This document shows, one piece after another, positions 35,725 to 44,054 of a stretch of DNA of 54,106 nt (positions are counted from its first letter, which is position 1; each line of letters opens with the position of its first letter). Position numbers and translations under genes: made by a program. The notes under the pieces are model-generated. The model searched no databases. It was not told the origin of the DNA and saw nothing but the letters and a program-made list of their open reading frames with translations. Source of the stretch: Acidobacteriota bacterium (GTDB lineage Bacteria > Acidobacteriota > Thermoanaerobaculia > Multivoradales > JAHEKO01); assembly GCA_029862975.1 (NCBI GenBank), contig JAOTWP010000010.1, forward strand, positions 1 through 54,106. Reading direction: 5' to 3'.

Positions 35725-35938
35725 GCCCAGAATCCCCCGCCGCACCCTCCCGCCCTTCGAGCAGCTCGTCGGCGATCTCGTCGGCGCCAGCTCGCGGCGC
35801 CTGGACGTCGAGCACCGCCTGGTGGACCAGACCCTCGACGAGGAGCGGGCCGTCAAGGTGCCGAGGGTCGCATCGGCACTCCTCGCGGCCTGTTTCGCAC
35901 GGCCTCGCGAGCGGGCGTTCCGCGCCTCGAGACGATAA
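35725..35938 (+). pseudogene. YoeB/RelE-type toxin remnant
   Basis: After a frame change near 35740-35752, the plus strand reads [19 protein letters not shown] followed by [17 protein letters not shown]. This is close to the conserved C-terminal half of Txe/YoeB/RelE toxins (PFExLxGDLxGxxSRRxxxxHRLVYxVLEEExVVKVL). Upstream AQNPPP in another frame fits the same protein, showing a small insertion. The usual RMWTHYE ending is lost, and no antitoxin is adjacent. Confidence 0.6.
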
Positions 35939-35975
35939 GGTGCGACCACGACGAATTCTCTCGAAAGGAGAGTCC

Positions 35976-36218
35976 GTGGCAATGGACCGGTGGGAAGACG
36001 AAGAAGACGACAGGCGCTACCAGGTCGTGGTGAACCACGAGGAGCAGTACTCGGTCTGGTTCGCGGATCGCGAGGTTCCGAAGGGCTGGAGGGCGGAGGG
36101 CTTCGAGGGCACGAAGACGGAATGCCTGGACTACATCGAGGAGGTCTGGACCGACATGCGTCCCTTGAGTCTGCGCAAGAAGATGGAAGAGATCGAGAGG
36201 GAAGAGGGGTCGGGGTAG
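35976..36218 (+). CDS. MbtH-like protein
   Basis: This 80-residue protein carries the MbtH core almost intact: [40 protein letters not shown] and LSLRKKM. MbtH proteins bind and activate adenylation domains of non-ribosomal peptide synthetases. No synthetase, carrier or tailoring gene is present in this window, so it is an orphan here. The GTG at 35976 is five bases after AAGGAG; an ATG at 35982 is equally in frame. The N-terminus has an extra acidic run (WEDEEDDR). Confidence 0.93.
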   Translation: MAMDRWEDEEDDRRYQVVVNHEEQYSVWFADREVPKGWRAEGFEGTKTECLDYIEEVWTDMRPLSLRKKMEEIEREEGSG

Positions 36219-36310
36219 GCCGGTCGCCGCCTCCCCCGTTTCCCGGGCGAGCCGCCGTCCTCCAGCCCCGCGCCCCTCTCCCCCGCGGTGGAACCCGTCC
36301 TAGAGCGCAC

Positions 36311-37480
36311 TCATAGCGTACATTCCGCGCTCTCGTTGAACTCCTGAAGCAGCCCTGCCAGGGCAAGCGCCACCGCCCGGTCGGGGTTGGTGTTCTTGCC
36401 CTTGGCCTGGAGCGCGCCGCTGCCCACGGGGTAGACCAGAAGCAGAGCTTCGGCTGCCGCCAGGTCTCCCGCCGGCGCCCCGCTGTTGAGGGTCGCGGCG
36501 ATGAAGGCGTGCGCCAGGAGAATCGAGGCGTCGCCCTTCTTCGGCGCCAGGTGCAGGATCTCGAGATAGGTCGAGCCACCACCCCAGACGGGCACGTCTC
36601 CCGGCGAGAGATTGACCCAGTCTTCGGGGTGGTTCTTCCAGAAGCCCTTGGTGCAGGTCACGACCGCCCCGCCCCCGCATTCGCAGGTCAACGGCTCGAT
36701 CTCGATCACCGACGCGAAGCCCGGAGGGTTGAATTCCCGCGACCAGAGGGCCAGCTTCGGCAGGAAATTGACCGGATCGCACTCCAAGCCCTCGTCACGG
36801 GCGCCGCCCGGCGATGCAAAGCTGGCGATGAAGGTGCCGTCGCTCTTCTTGACCTGGACGATCTGGACCGCGCCGTTGCGGCCGAGGTACAGCAGATCGC
36901 CGACGCCCACCATGACGCCGCTGATCAAGCCCAGAGTGTTGCCGGCGGCGTCCGTCGGCGTGATCGCGTTGATGAAGGTGCCGTCTGTCTGGTAGTGCTC
37001 GATCGTCGTGCTGACGTCTCCGCTGATCCACAGGGAGTCGTCGGTCCCGTCGTAGGCGATGCCGTCACGGTAGGAGCCGACGCTGATGGTCTGGCTCGTG
37101 AAGCCGAAGCTGGCCTGGCCGGTGGTCGCGTTGATCTGGTAGACGTCCACCGGGTTGCTGCCGTGGACCTGTCCCCACAGGATCATCCGCGATTCGTCCC
37201 AGGCCATCTCGTCGATGTTCAGGCCGGCGCCGCTCGCCGCGTCCACGATCGAGATCGTGTTGAGCAGCAGCCCGTTCATGTCCATGACGTACAGATTGGT
37301 GTCTCCGTTCAGGGTGTAGTAGACGTTCCCGAGGCAGTCCACGGCGACGCTCACCCCGACGCCGGTCACCGGCAGGTTCACGTTCTGGATCAGCGTCCCG
37401 GGCTGGGCCGCGGCCTGAGAGGCCACGAGGGCCATGACCACGCAGGCCACCAAGACTGTTCGGTATCCGAGATCTCTCAT
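36311..37480 (-). CDS. secreted protein with beta-propeller-like N-terminus and CTKGFWKNH domain
   Basis: The ATG at 37480 follows AAGGAGAGTCG. The protein has 389 residues and a signal peptide (VLVACVVMALVASQAAA). Repeats of the type GNVYYTLNGDTNLYVMD and IAYDGTDDSLWISGD suggest an NHL/SMP-30-like propeller (about 30-255). The C-terminal 120 residues start with CECGGGAVVTCTKGFWKNH, a cysteine-containing module found at the end of various exported bacterial proteins. A probable c-di-GMP-I riboswitch lies 60 bases upstream. It is likely extracellular; function unknown. Confidence 0.8.
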   Translation of the reverse strand: MRDLGYRTVLVACVVMALVASQAAAQPGTLIQNVNLPVTGVGVSVAVDCLGNVYYTLNGDTNLYVMDMNGLLLNTISIVDAASGAGLNIDEMAWDESRMILWGQVHGSNPVDVYQINATTGQASFGFTSQTISVGSYRDGIAYDGTDDSLWISGDVSTTIEHYQTDGTFINAITPTDAAGNTLGLISGVMVGVGDLLYLGRNGAVQIVQVKKSDGTFIASFASPGGARDEGLECDPVNFLPKLALWSREFNPPGFASVIEIEPLTCECGGGAVVTCTKGFWKNHPEDWVNLSPGDVPVWGGGSTYLEILHLAPKKGDASILLAHAFIAATLNSGAPAGDLAAAEALLLVYPVGSGALQAKGKNTNPDRAVALALAGLLQEFNESAECTL

Positions 37481-37540
37481 CGACTCTCCTTCTCCTGGGC
37501 GCGGGCCGAATTCATTTTCGGCCTCCGAACTCTCCGGCGG

Positions 37541-37640
37541 CTCGGCGGTCTTGTCGGGTCGCGGCGGGAGGGCGTCACGACCAGCGAGGACCCGTGGCTT
37601 TGCGGCGCTGGGTTTCCCCAGGTGTGCCCTTCTCGAGAGC
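37541..37640 (-). ncRNA. probable c-di-GMP-I (GEMM-I) riboswitch
   Basis: On the minus strand the order is GGGCACACC, TGGG-GAAA-CCCA hairpin, then CGCCGCAAAGCCACGGGTCC, followed about 30 bases later by GACCCG, which pairs with CGGGTC, and ACAAGACCGCCGAG. This matches the GEMM-I plan GGGCAAACC, GAAA-capped P2, GACGCAAAGCC, P3, and a GGGUUACCGA-like 3' strand. Deviations are GGCACACC for GGCAAACC and a shortened 3' strand. The element ends about 60 bases before the secreted-protein gene at 36311-37480. The rest of the 37481-37949 gap shows only the promoter at 37808. Confidence 0.65.
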
Positions 37641-37807
37641 CTATCGTTTACCTCGCGAGACCGGCCTCGGCAATACCCCAGCGGGTAGGGTCCCGAGCAG
37701 GCTGATTCTGGGAGCTCTCCGCTGTCTCTGGAAGGGAACGCGTGGGACAGGGAATTCTGGCGAAGTCCGCTCTGGGATGCAGCGCCTCGAGCCTCCTTCC
37801 TGCCGTC

Positions 37808-37813
37808 TATAAT
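37808..37813 (+). promoter_or_regulatory. consensus -10 box TATAAT upstream of the serine hydrolase
   Basis: A perfect TATAAT is unusual in this GC-rich sequence. It lies about 140 bases upstream of the GTG at 37950. The -35 region at normal spacing is poor, so an activator may be needed. Confidence 0.45.
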
Positions 37814-37949
37814 CGACGCCTGAGGCTCGACGACGAGCGCGTCGGCGTCGACGTTCACGAGTTGGAGTCCCGAGCCGTCACCAGGTGGGGCTCGACCGCG
37901 AGGCGGCGCTGGCCGCGCCGAGGTTCGCCGGGCTCCGGAGGCCGATGAC

Positions 37950-39437
37950 GTGACAGTGCCGACGACCCGCTCGAGCGTCCACCGGACCCTGGTCTGCCTC
38001 GCCGTGGGCGGCGTTCTCGCGGGCGGCCGCGTGCTGGGGAGCCAGGAGCCACCGACCCCGCCCCAGGCGACGGCGGAGCCGGTCGCGGCGCGGATCGCCC
38101 GCGTCGAGTCCGGGCTGCTGCCGCCGATCCTGCTGCGGGGCACCGAGCCCGAGCGGATGTCGCTCGCCGAGCGCATGGCCCACTACGGCGCCAAGGGACT
38201 GAGCGTCGCGGTCATCGACGAGTTCGAGCTCGCCTGGGCCCGAGGATACGGCGTCGTCCGAGCCGGATCGAAGGAGCCGGTGACCCCGGAGACCCTCTTC
38301 CAGGCGGGATCGATCAGCAAGCCCGTGGCGGCCCTGGTCGCGCTGCGGCTGGTGGCGGCCGGACGCCTGGCTCTCGACGATCCCGTCAACGACCACCTCG
38401 CCGCGTGGAAGCTCCCGGACTCCGCGGCCGCAGGCTCGGAGCCGGTGCGCGTGCGACACCTGCTCACGCACAGCGCCGGGCTGGCTCCGTTCGCCTTCCC
38501 CGCCGTCCCTCTGCAGGATCCCCGTCCCTCGCTGGCCGAGCTCCTCGGCGGTCGCGACACGCCCGGAGTGACGCGGATCGAGCCCCCGGGGCGCCGCTTC
38601 CGCTACTCCAACCCGGCGTTCGGCGTGCTGCAGCAGCTTCTCACCGACGTCGACGGCCGGCCGTTCGCCCGGCTGGCGCGTGAGGAGGTATTCGACCCGC
38701 TGGGAATGGCGAGCAGCAGCTTCGAGGCCGTGCTGCCGGCCGCGATGCTCGCCCAGGCCTCCCACGGGCACGACGGCGAGGGCGAGCCCCTCCCGGGCAA
38801 GGGGCTCGTCGTTCCGGCGGCCGTCGGCGGCCTCTGGACCACGCCGACGGACCTGTGCCGCTTCCTCCTGGCGGTCTTCGAGGCCAGCCGGACCGACGGC
38901 GGGTTCCTGCCGAGGACCCTGGCCGCCGGCATGGTCACGCGCCAGCTCGAGAACCGCGGCCTGGGCACCGAGATCTTCGCCGAGGGCGCGGCGCGCCGGA
39001 CCTCCCACGGCGGCGGCCTGCCGGGCTTCGTCGCCTTCATGGTGGGCTACCCGGAGCTCGGCCGGGGAGCCGTCGTGATGGTCAACTCCCCCGGCTGGGA
39101 CCTGATGCACGAGGTCTTGAGGGCGGTGGCCTGGGAGTACGCCTGGCCCGGCTACGTCGTCGAGCACGAGGTCGTGCCCATGGCGGCCGGCGACTTCGCC
39201 CGCTTCGTCGGACGCTACGAGTTCGAGGTCCGCCCCGAGGTCCAGCCGGAGATCACGACCGCGTCCGGCCGCTTCTTCTACGGCCGATGGGAGATGCTCC
39301 CGGTCTCGGACCGGATGTTCGTCATCCCCGACCTCGGCGACGAGATCGAGTTCGTCCTCGGCGACGGGGAGCGTGCCACGGCATTCCTCTACGGCCAGGC
39401 CGGCACCCGGAAGATCCGGGCCCGGAGGGTCGACTGA
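37950..39437 (+). CDS. beta-lactamase-fold serine hydrolase (class C/PBP4* family)
   Basis: This 495-residue exported enzyme has an N-terminal signal segment. The catalytic SxxK motif is SISK (Ser121, Lys124) in LFQAGSISKPVAAL. YSN (Tyr219, Asn221) is in FRYSNPAFGVLQQLL, and the third motif is HGGG. These place it in the serine beta-lactamase/D-aminopeptidase/esterase EstB family. An extra C-terminal beta domain (VGRYEFEVRPEVQ, FVLGDGERATAFLY) is common in peptidases of this group. Actual substrate (peptide, ester or lactam) cannot be read from sequence. The GTG start follows CGGAGG. Confidence 0.88.
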   Translation: MTVPTTRSSVHRTLVCLAVGGVLAGGRVLGSQEPPTPPQATAEPVAARIARVESGLLPPILLRGTEPERMSLAERMAHYGAKGLSVAVIDEFELAWARGYGVVRAGSKEPVTPETLFQAGSISKPVAALVALRLVAAGRLALDDPVNDHLAAWKLPDSAAAGSEPVRVRHLLTHSAGLAPFAFPAVPLQDPRPSLAELLGGRDTPGVTRIEPPGRRFRYSNPAFGVLQQLLTDVDGRPFARLAREEVFDPLGMASSSFEAVLPAAMLAQASHGHDGEGEPLPGKGLVVPAAVGGLWTTPTDLCRFLLAVFEASRTDGGFLPRTLAAGMVTRQLENRGLGTEIFAEGAARRTSHGGGLPGFVAFMVGYPELGRGAVVMVNSPGWDLMHEVLRAVAWEYAWPGYVVEHEVVPMAAGDFARFVGRYEFEVRPEVQPEITTASGRFFYGRWEMLPVSDRMFVIPDLGDEIEFVLGDGERATAFLYGQAGTRKIRARRVD

Positions 39438-39502
39438 TCGATCGCCGGCGCAGGATTCGGATAGTGTCCTCGGCGGGGGTCCTCGGCGGAGAGGGAACGG
39501 CC

Positions 39503-40261
39503 ATGCAGTGGAGATCGTTGACCGTGCTGTGTCTCGTCGCCGCCGCTGCCGCGAACGTGGCCGCGGTCGCCATCCGTGCCCAGGGTCCCGAGCGCCCCCG
39601 GGCGTGCGCGGACTGCGCACCTCCTCGAGGGGCGGCCGTGCTGCCGCCCGTGGGCCGCGGCGGCATGAAGGCCCGGTCGGTCGGAGAAGCGCTCTCGACG
39701 TTGCGCTTCGACGACGGCACCTGCGAGAGCGGCCTGGGCGTGGCATCGATTCACACCGCCTTCGTCGAGTTCGACGTCCCGCCCCAGTGCGCGACGGGCG
39801 GGCTCGACGTCGTCCGGCTCACGGCGCGAGTGAACACCGGCACCGCGAGCGCGTTCGCCTTCGGCCAGGGCGGCCCCACTCCCCCGGGCACCACGGAGAT
39901 CTCCACGGCGCCGATGCCGGCGATCCTCGGTCTCGGACCCTGTCCGGCCACCGGCTTCGCGCAGCGCGCGATCGGACCGTCGGCCGCGGTCATCACCGGA
40001 ACGAGCAACTTCTTCGCCGGCGTTCAGTACGGGAACGCCGGCGGCTTCATCGGCCGCGACACCGACAGCCCGCCCGCGATGCGCCAGTGGCTCAACTGCC
40101 CTACCTGCGGGATGAGCCAGTACTCGCCCACCGACCTCACCAACATGGGCCTGGCCGGCAACTTCATGATCCGGGTGACCGTCGAGGATCAGAACTGCGT
40201 CCCGGTCGAGCTCATCGGGTTCGACGTCGACCCGCGCGCCGAGGTGCCACCCGCGGGCTGA
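39503..40261 (+). CDS. secreted hypothetical protein, 252 aa
   Basis: The signal peptide is MQWRSLTVLCLVAAAAANVAA, preceded by a GGCGGAGAGGGAA ribosome-binding region. The mature part has two Cys pairs (CADC and CPTC) and further single Cys. Repeated SPT/TGT-type loops suggest an extracellular beta-rich fold stabilised by disulfides. I recognise no family. It follows the serine hydrolase by 65 bases and could be co-transcribed. Confidence 0.65.
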   Translation: MQWRSLTVLCLVAAAAANVAAVAIRAQGPERPRACADCAPPRGAAVLPPVGRGGMKARSVGEALSTLRFDDGTCESGLGVASIHTAFVEFDVPPQCATGGLDVVRLTARVNTGTASAFAFGQGGPTPPGTTEISTAPMPAILGLGPCPATGFAQRAIGPSAAVITGTSNFFAGVQYGNAGGFIGRDTDSPPAMRQWLNCPTCGMSQYSPTDLTNMGLAGNFMIRVTVEDQNCVPVELIGFDVDPRAEVPPAG

Positions 40262-40299
40262 GGGCGCGCAGGTGCGAGTCGGGCAGCCGAGATCGGCCC

Positions 40300-40425
40300 G
40301 CGGGCGGCCCGGGCAGCTCCTCGGCGATCTCGCCGGCTCCTGCTCCCGGCGCCTCGACGTCTGGCACCGCCCGAGGTGCCGATTCCCAGTCGGGGACAAG
40401 GTCGTCGAGGTCTGCGGACGTGGAC
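40300..40425 (+). pseudogene. second YoeB/RelE-type toxin remnant, more degraded
   Basis: The plus strand reads GQLLGDLAGSCSRRLDVWHR and then, after corrupted sequence, GDKVVEVCGR, matching LxGDLxGxxSRRxDVxHR and the EExVVKV segment of RelE/YoeB toxins. The 60 bases from 40313 are 85% identical (51 of 60, counted by eye) to those at 35760. It lies just downstream of the brnTA module on the opposite strand. Confidence 0.5.
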
Positions 40426-40428
40426 TCG

Positions 40429-40701
40429 CTAGGAGCGAGAGGTTGGACCACCGACCGATTCGCGCTCTTCCCGCAGGATCCGCCGCAGTGTGTCCTCGAG
40501 CGGTTCCCCGGCCGATCGTACGTACTCGCGCAGAGCCGCGTTGATGAGAGTCTGGTAGCTCCCGCCGCCAGCCCGATGAACCTGATCCTTGAACCACGCG
40601 ACCACGTCCTCGTCCAGCCGGATCGTGATGCGGATCTTGCCCTTCGGAACCGCCACGACCGAACCTCGCTTGGCCTCTCCAAAGTCGTATTCCTTGCGCA
40701 T
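40429..40701 (-). CDS. brnA: BrnA-family antitoxin
   Basis: This is a 90-residue ribbon-helix-helix-type antitoxin. It has IRITIRLDEDVVAWFKDQ and GGGSYQTLINAALREYV, the BrnA strand-helix-helix pattern, and a charged C-terminus. It starts with an ATG that overlaps the toxin stop (TGATG), the usual brnT-brnA order. BrnA binds and neutralises BrnT and represses the operon. A palindrome at 40978-40991 is a suitable operator. Confidence 0.9.
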   Translation of the reverse strand: MRKEYDFGEAKRGSVVAVPKGKIRITIRLDEDVVAWFKDQVHRAGGGSYQTLINAALREYVRSAGEPLEDTLRRILREERESVGGPTSRS

Positions 40702-40967
40702 CAACCTGCCTCGTAGCGTCGCCGTTCGCCGCCTGTCGCCTCCCGCGCGGAGATGATGCGAATGCGTTCGGCGCGCCAAGCGTAGACGACGGCGAGCAAC
40801 CGCCCGAGCGCATCAGTTCCCATCGTGACGAATCGCTGCTCCCCCTCCGCGCTCGGATCCCTCATGGTGAGAGCCAGCTCGTCCTCGAGAGCGACGACGG
40901 CGTCTGCAAAGTCGACTCCGTGCTTCCTCAGGTTTCGCTGCGCCTTTGCTGGATCCCACTCATACAC
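40701..40967 (-). CDS. brnT: BrnT-family ribonuclease toxin
   Basis: The protein has 88 residues from a GTG start (VYEWDPAKAQRNLRKHGVDF), the signature BrnT opening. It ends in IRIISAREATGGERRRYE, the conserved RxISARxAxxxERxxYE tail. BrnT is a RelE-like ribonuclease. All conserved parts appear intact, unlike the other toxin fragments of the window. The start is 11 bases from the palindromic operator, so transcription and repression are tightly linked. Confidence 0.92.
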   Translation of the reverse strand: MYEWDPAKAQRNLRKHGVDFADAVVALEDELALTMRDPSAEGEQRFVTMGTDALGRLLAVVYAWRAERIRIISAREATGGERRRYEAG

Positions 40968-40977
40968 GGCGATGGTA

Positions 40978-40991
40978 TGTACAAGCGTACA
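40978..40991. promoter_or_regulatory. brnTA operator palindrome
   Basis: TGTACAAGCGTACA contains perfect 5-base arms (TGTAC/GTACA) around AAGC and lies directly upstream of brnT. It overlaps the expected promoter, as needed for BrnA autorepression. Confidence 0.55.
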
Positions 40992-41174
40992 GACCGTCAA
41001 GTCCGGCGCCCTTGCCAGGGCCGAGGCCGCAACCGGAGACGGCAACGGTTCGCCGGGGCAGGTGGCTGATCTTGTGGCCCATGCCCGAGAAGACGAGAAG
41101 CGGGCCGGCGATCTTGCAGGGGTCGGGTTACTGACGCCGCCGTAGCAACGCGGCTCCAGCCTCCGAGTCGAGCC

Positions 41175-41945
41175 TTACTCGACGCCCGCGACCCGCAGCC
41201 GAAACCTGGGCTCGGTTTCCGTCACGCTCGGCTCGGACGCGTCGGCCAGCGCCCAACCCAGGGTTTCGGTCCCGCCCTGGCCGAACGCCGTTCCGCGGAT
41301 TCTCATGACGCGGACCGCGACCCGCCCCGTCGCCTCGTTCAGCACCACCGGCAGGAAGAGAAACCGTTCGGGGTCCTCGAGCCGCCCGAAGCCGAGCATT
41401 CCTCCCTCGACGCCCGCGAGCACGGCCCGCCCCACCCCCGGCTGCTCCACCTCCAGGCGCACCGTGCGATCGGAGATCTCGAGCCGATCGACGGAGGGGT
41501 CGAGGGCGCGGATTGCCGGCAACACCTCGCCGGCCCAGTAGCGGACATAGGTCGACAGATCGCTTGCCCAGGTGAAGCGGTCCTTGTGGCGAAAGGCCAG
41601 GCACGCCGGATTCGTGGCCGGCAGGACGCGATCGACGACCCCCCAAAGCGGACCGTCCGGCGCGGCCGCGGCAGCCCATCGACCCTGGCCGTCCACCTCG
41701 ACGCTCATCGCCCCCGATTCCACGAGCCCCACGCGCCGCGCATCCGGGAACTCGGTGCCCGAGACCACGAGCACCTCGCCGCTCGCATAGACCCGCGCCA
41801 CGTACCGCCCCTCGAGACCGCCACACGGGCTGCCGGCATCCGTTGCTATGGATAGGATCGGGCGCTGTGCGGCAGCGAGCGCGGCGAGCGGAAGGCACCA
41901 GACGGTGGCGGCCAGTTGCCGGAGGCGGCGTCGGCGCTCTCGCAT
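41175..41945 (-). CDS. exported hypothetical protein, 256 aa
   Basis: This protein has an arginine-rich start and a hydrophobic signal (LAATVWCLPLAALAAAQ). A beta-rich mature region follows, with GLEGRYVARVYASGEVLVV and YVRYWAGEVLPAIRAL. It resembles no family I can name. It is transcribed divergently from the lipoprotein at 42115. The 130 bases downstream, toward brnT, contain nothing recognisable. Confidence 0.6.
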   Translation of the reverse strand: MRERRRRLRQLAATVWCLPLAALAAAQRPILSIATDAGSPCGGLEGRYVARVYASGEVLVVSGTEFPDARRVGLVESGAMSVEVDGQGRWAAAAAPDGPLWGVVDRVLPATNPACLAFRHKDRFTWASDLSTYVRYWAGEVLPAIRALDPSVDRLEISDRTVRLEVEQPGVGRAVLAGVEGGMLGFGRLEDPERFLFLPVVLNEATGRVAVRVMRIRGTAFGQGGTETLGWALADASEPSVTETEPRFRLRVAGVE

Positions 41946-42114
41946 GAAGTCGAGCCTAAGGGATCCAGAGCCGCGGAGGCTATGGAGGCTGCCCGCCCCT
42001 GCCCCAGGCACTGAACAGTCGCCGGCAACTCCAAGGACCGGGCCGGCGCCGCCTTGTCCCGCCGTCGGCGGTCGGCTATCCTGCTGGTCTCGACGCTCGA
42101 CGAAGGAGGCACTC

Positions 42115-42846
42115 ATGGGGGCCGGACGATTCTACCTGGGAACGGCGGTAGCGCTCATCTGCGTGGTCGGAGCTCCGGGCTGCGCCAAGAAGGACGAGGC
42201 GCCGACCGTGGACGAGGCGCAGGTCGCGGAGCAGACACGAATCGAGCAGGAGGAGTCTCGGCGCCAGGAGCAGGCGGCGGCGCTCGCGGAGCGCGCGGCG
42301 TCGCTGCGCGCCGCGATCGGGGGCGCTCTCGGCCAGGCCGAAGGAGGTGAGAGCGGGCTGCCCGCCAAGCTCGACGAGGCGCGCGGCGAAGCGCGCGCGC
42401 GGCTGGCCGAGGCGGAGAGCGCGCTCGCGCAGCTGGGGGACGCGAGCGGCGATGCCTGGGAGGCAGCCCGGGCCAGGGTCGACGACGCCTTGAGCCGGCT
42501 CGACTCCGCCTGGCAGCAGGCGTCCACGGCGCTCTCCGACTGGGAGCGCCGGGAGGCCGAAGCGCTGGCCGCCAGCGTCGAGGGACCGGCGCGCTACGAC
42601 CCGGCGCTGGGGCTCATCCGCGGACTCGACGGGAACCTGTATCCGACCTACCGGCCGGCCACCGTCCGGCGGATCCAGGAGAGGCTGCGGCGCGCCGGGC
42701 TCTACGCGGGCCCCGTGCACGGCCACCTCGACCAGGGCACGATGGACGCCGTCGCTCAGTTCCAGAAGGCCGAAGGTCTCGCGGCGAGCGGCGTGCCGTC
42801 GCCGCGAACGCGGCACTACCTCTTCGAGCACCCGCACCTCGACTGA
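42115..42846 (+). CDS. lipoprotein with coiled coil and C-terminal peptidoglycan-binding domain
   Basis: The protein has 243 residues, with GAAGGAGGC seven bases before the ATG. The lipobox is in VVGAPGC. An alanine/glutamate-rich coiled coil runs from about 30 to 155. The C-terminal 60 residues (VRRIQERLRRAGLYAGPVHG, GTMDAVAQFQKAEGL) are a PG_binding_1 domain. It is therefore probably anchored in a membrane by lipid and touches peptidoglycan, linking envelope layers. Confidence 0.85.
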   Translation: MGAGRFYLGTAVALICVVGAPGCAKKDEAPTVDEAQVAEQTRIEQEESRRQEQAAALAERAASLRAAIGGALGQAEGGESGLPAKLDEARGEARARLAEAESALAQLGDASGDAWEAARARVDDALSRLDSAWQQASTALSDWERREAEALAASVEGPARYDPALGLIRGLDGNLYPTYRPATVRRIQERLRRAGLYAGPVHGHLDQGTMDAVAQFQKAEGLAASGVPSPRTRHYLFEHPHLD

Positions 42847-42868
42847 GGCGCGCACGGCGGCTCGATCC

Positions 42869-43999
42869 CTAGCGTTCTCGCGACTCTGCTTCCCCTCGTC
42901 CCGGGCGCTCTGCCTCGCCGGGCAGCGTCGACCCCGGGACCGGCGCGCTCGACCCGTCGCCCGCGCCGTCGGTTCCCGAGACCGTGCCTTGCATGAGCTC
43001 GATGTGCCGGGTGAAGTCGTCCGGCAACGTCCCGGGGGGGCGCGAGTAGGCGAAGAGGAACGCCTGCCTGTCGAAGACCGTCCAGTCCGGCGCCGGCGGG
43101 ACAGAATTGCTGGTGCACTTGCCGTTCATCAAGGACTCCACGGTCGGCCCGAAGTCTGCGCACGGGTGCCACGCTCCGGCACCGTGGCCGATTGCGTGAC
43201 GGATGGCCTGGGGATCGTCGCGAATCCGAACGAGGGCCCAGGCGACCGTCGCCTGGATTCCGGAGTCGCGGTCGATACAGATCCTGGCCTCGTCAATCTG
43301 TCCCTGGCCGACGAAGATCTTGCCGTTCGCGGCCGTCCCGGTGTAGTGACAGTGCAGGTCCAGGGCCTCGCGCTCGGCGGCGGTGGGCGGCCGGGCCTCG
43401 ACGCTGGCGACGAAGCGGGATCGGGTCATGATCGCAAGCTCGAGCATGGCGGTCACGACGTCGTCGTAGCTGATGTTCGGCGAGACCACGACGATGTGCG
43501 CCGGTTCGACCCAGCGCCCGATCCCTCCGGTGGACCACTGGAACATCTTCCAGAACGGATGCGTGGGGAAGTCGGGGTCGTTCACCAGGTCGATCCCCTC
43601 GAAGGTGTTCGTGCCCGCGCGAATCGCCCATCGCATCTCGCGGGTGAGGTGATTGGGACCGGAGACGGTCACCCAGGCGTTTCCCACCGGAACGTCTTCG
43701 ATACGGAAGGTGTTGGCCGCGCTGACCTCACCCGTGGGACGGGGCGACAGGAACCCGATGTCGTCCACCCGCTCGACCTCGACCTTGCTCCCCGAGAAGT
43801 CGGTGCTGAACTGAGGCAGACCGGAGGACGCGGTGAACAGGCCGACGAGGGAGCCCTCGACGACGGCCAGCGCCGGAGGCGCCGGCGGAGGCGGCGGAGG
43901 CGCGGGCGGTGCGGTCGGGGACTCGCCGCCGCCGTTGCCGCGGCACCCGCCGACCAGAAGGGGCATCAACAGGACCCACGTGAGAGTACGTCGGCTCAT
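42869..43999 (-). CDS. lipoprotein with degenerate matrixin-like motif
   Basis: The protein has 376 residues and a lipobox LLVGGC. A proline-rich linker and a carboxypeptidase-regulatory-like beta domain follow (about 50-150). A C-terminal region contains RHAIGHGAGAWHPCAD. This resembles the HExxHxxGxxH zinc site of matrixin/metzincin peptidases but has Ala in place of the catalytic Glu. DSLMNG-like SLMNGKCTS mimics the Met-turn. It may be an inactive binding protein. The C-terminus is charged and disordered. Confidence 0.65.
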   Translation of the reverse strand: MSRRTLTWVLLMPLLVGGCRGNGGGESPTAPPAPPPPPPAPPALAVVEGSLVGLFTASSGLPQFSTDFSGSKVEVERVDDIGFLSPRPTGEVSAANTFRIEDVPVGNAWVTVSGPNHLTREMRWAIRAGTNTFEGIDLVNDPDFPTHPFWKMFQWSTGGIGRWVEPAHIVVVSPNISYDDVVTAMLELAIMTRSRFVASVEARPPTAAEREALDLHCHYTGTAANGKIFVGQGQIDEARICIDRDSGIQATVAWALVRIRDDPQAIRHAIGHGAGAWHPCADFGPTVESLMNGKCTSNSVPPAPDWTVFDRQAFLFAYSRPPGTLPDDFTRHIELMQGTVSGTDGAGDGSSAPVPGSTLPGEAERPGRGEAESRER

Positions 44000-44054
44000 C
44001 GCCGGGCTCGCGGTTGCGTGCATCAGCCTAGCACGCTGAGCGTGGCTTCCCCTT

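Noticed and set aside
35685-35975. N-terminal extension of the MbtH protein by 97 codons
   Set aside because: The extension is Ser/Arg-rich antisense-like sequence; the MbtH family is about 70 residues long, and a good ribosome-binding site lies directly before the chosen start.
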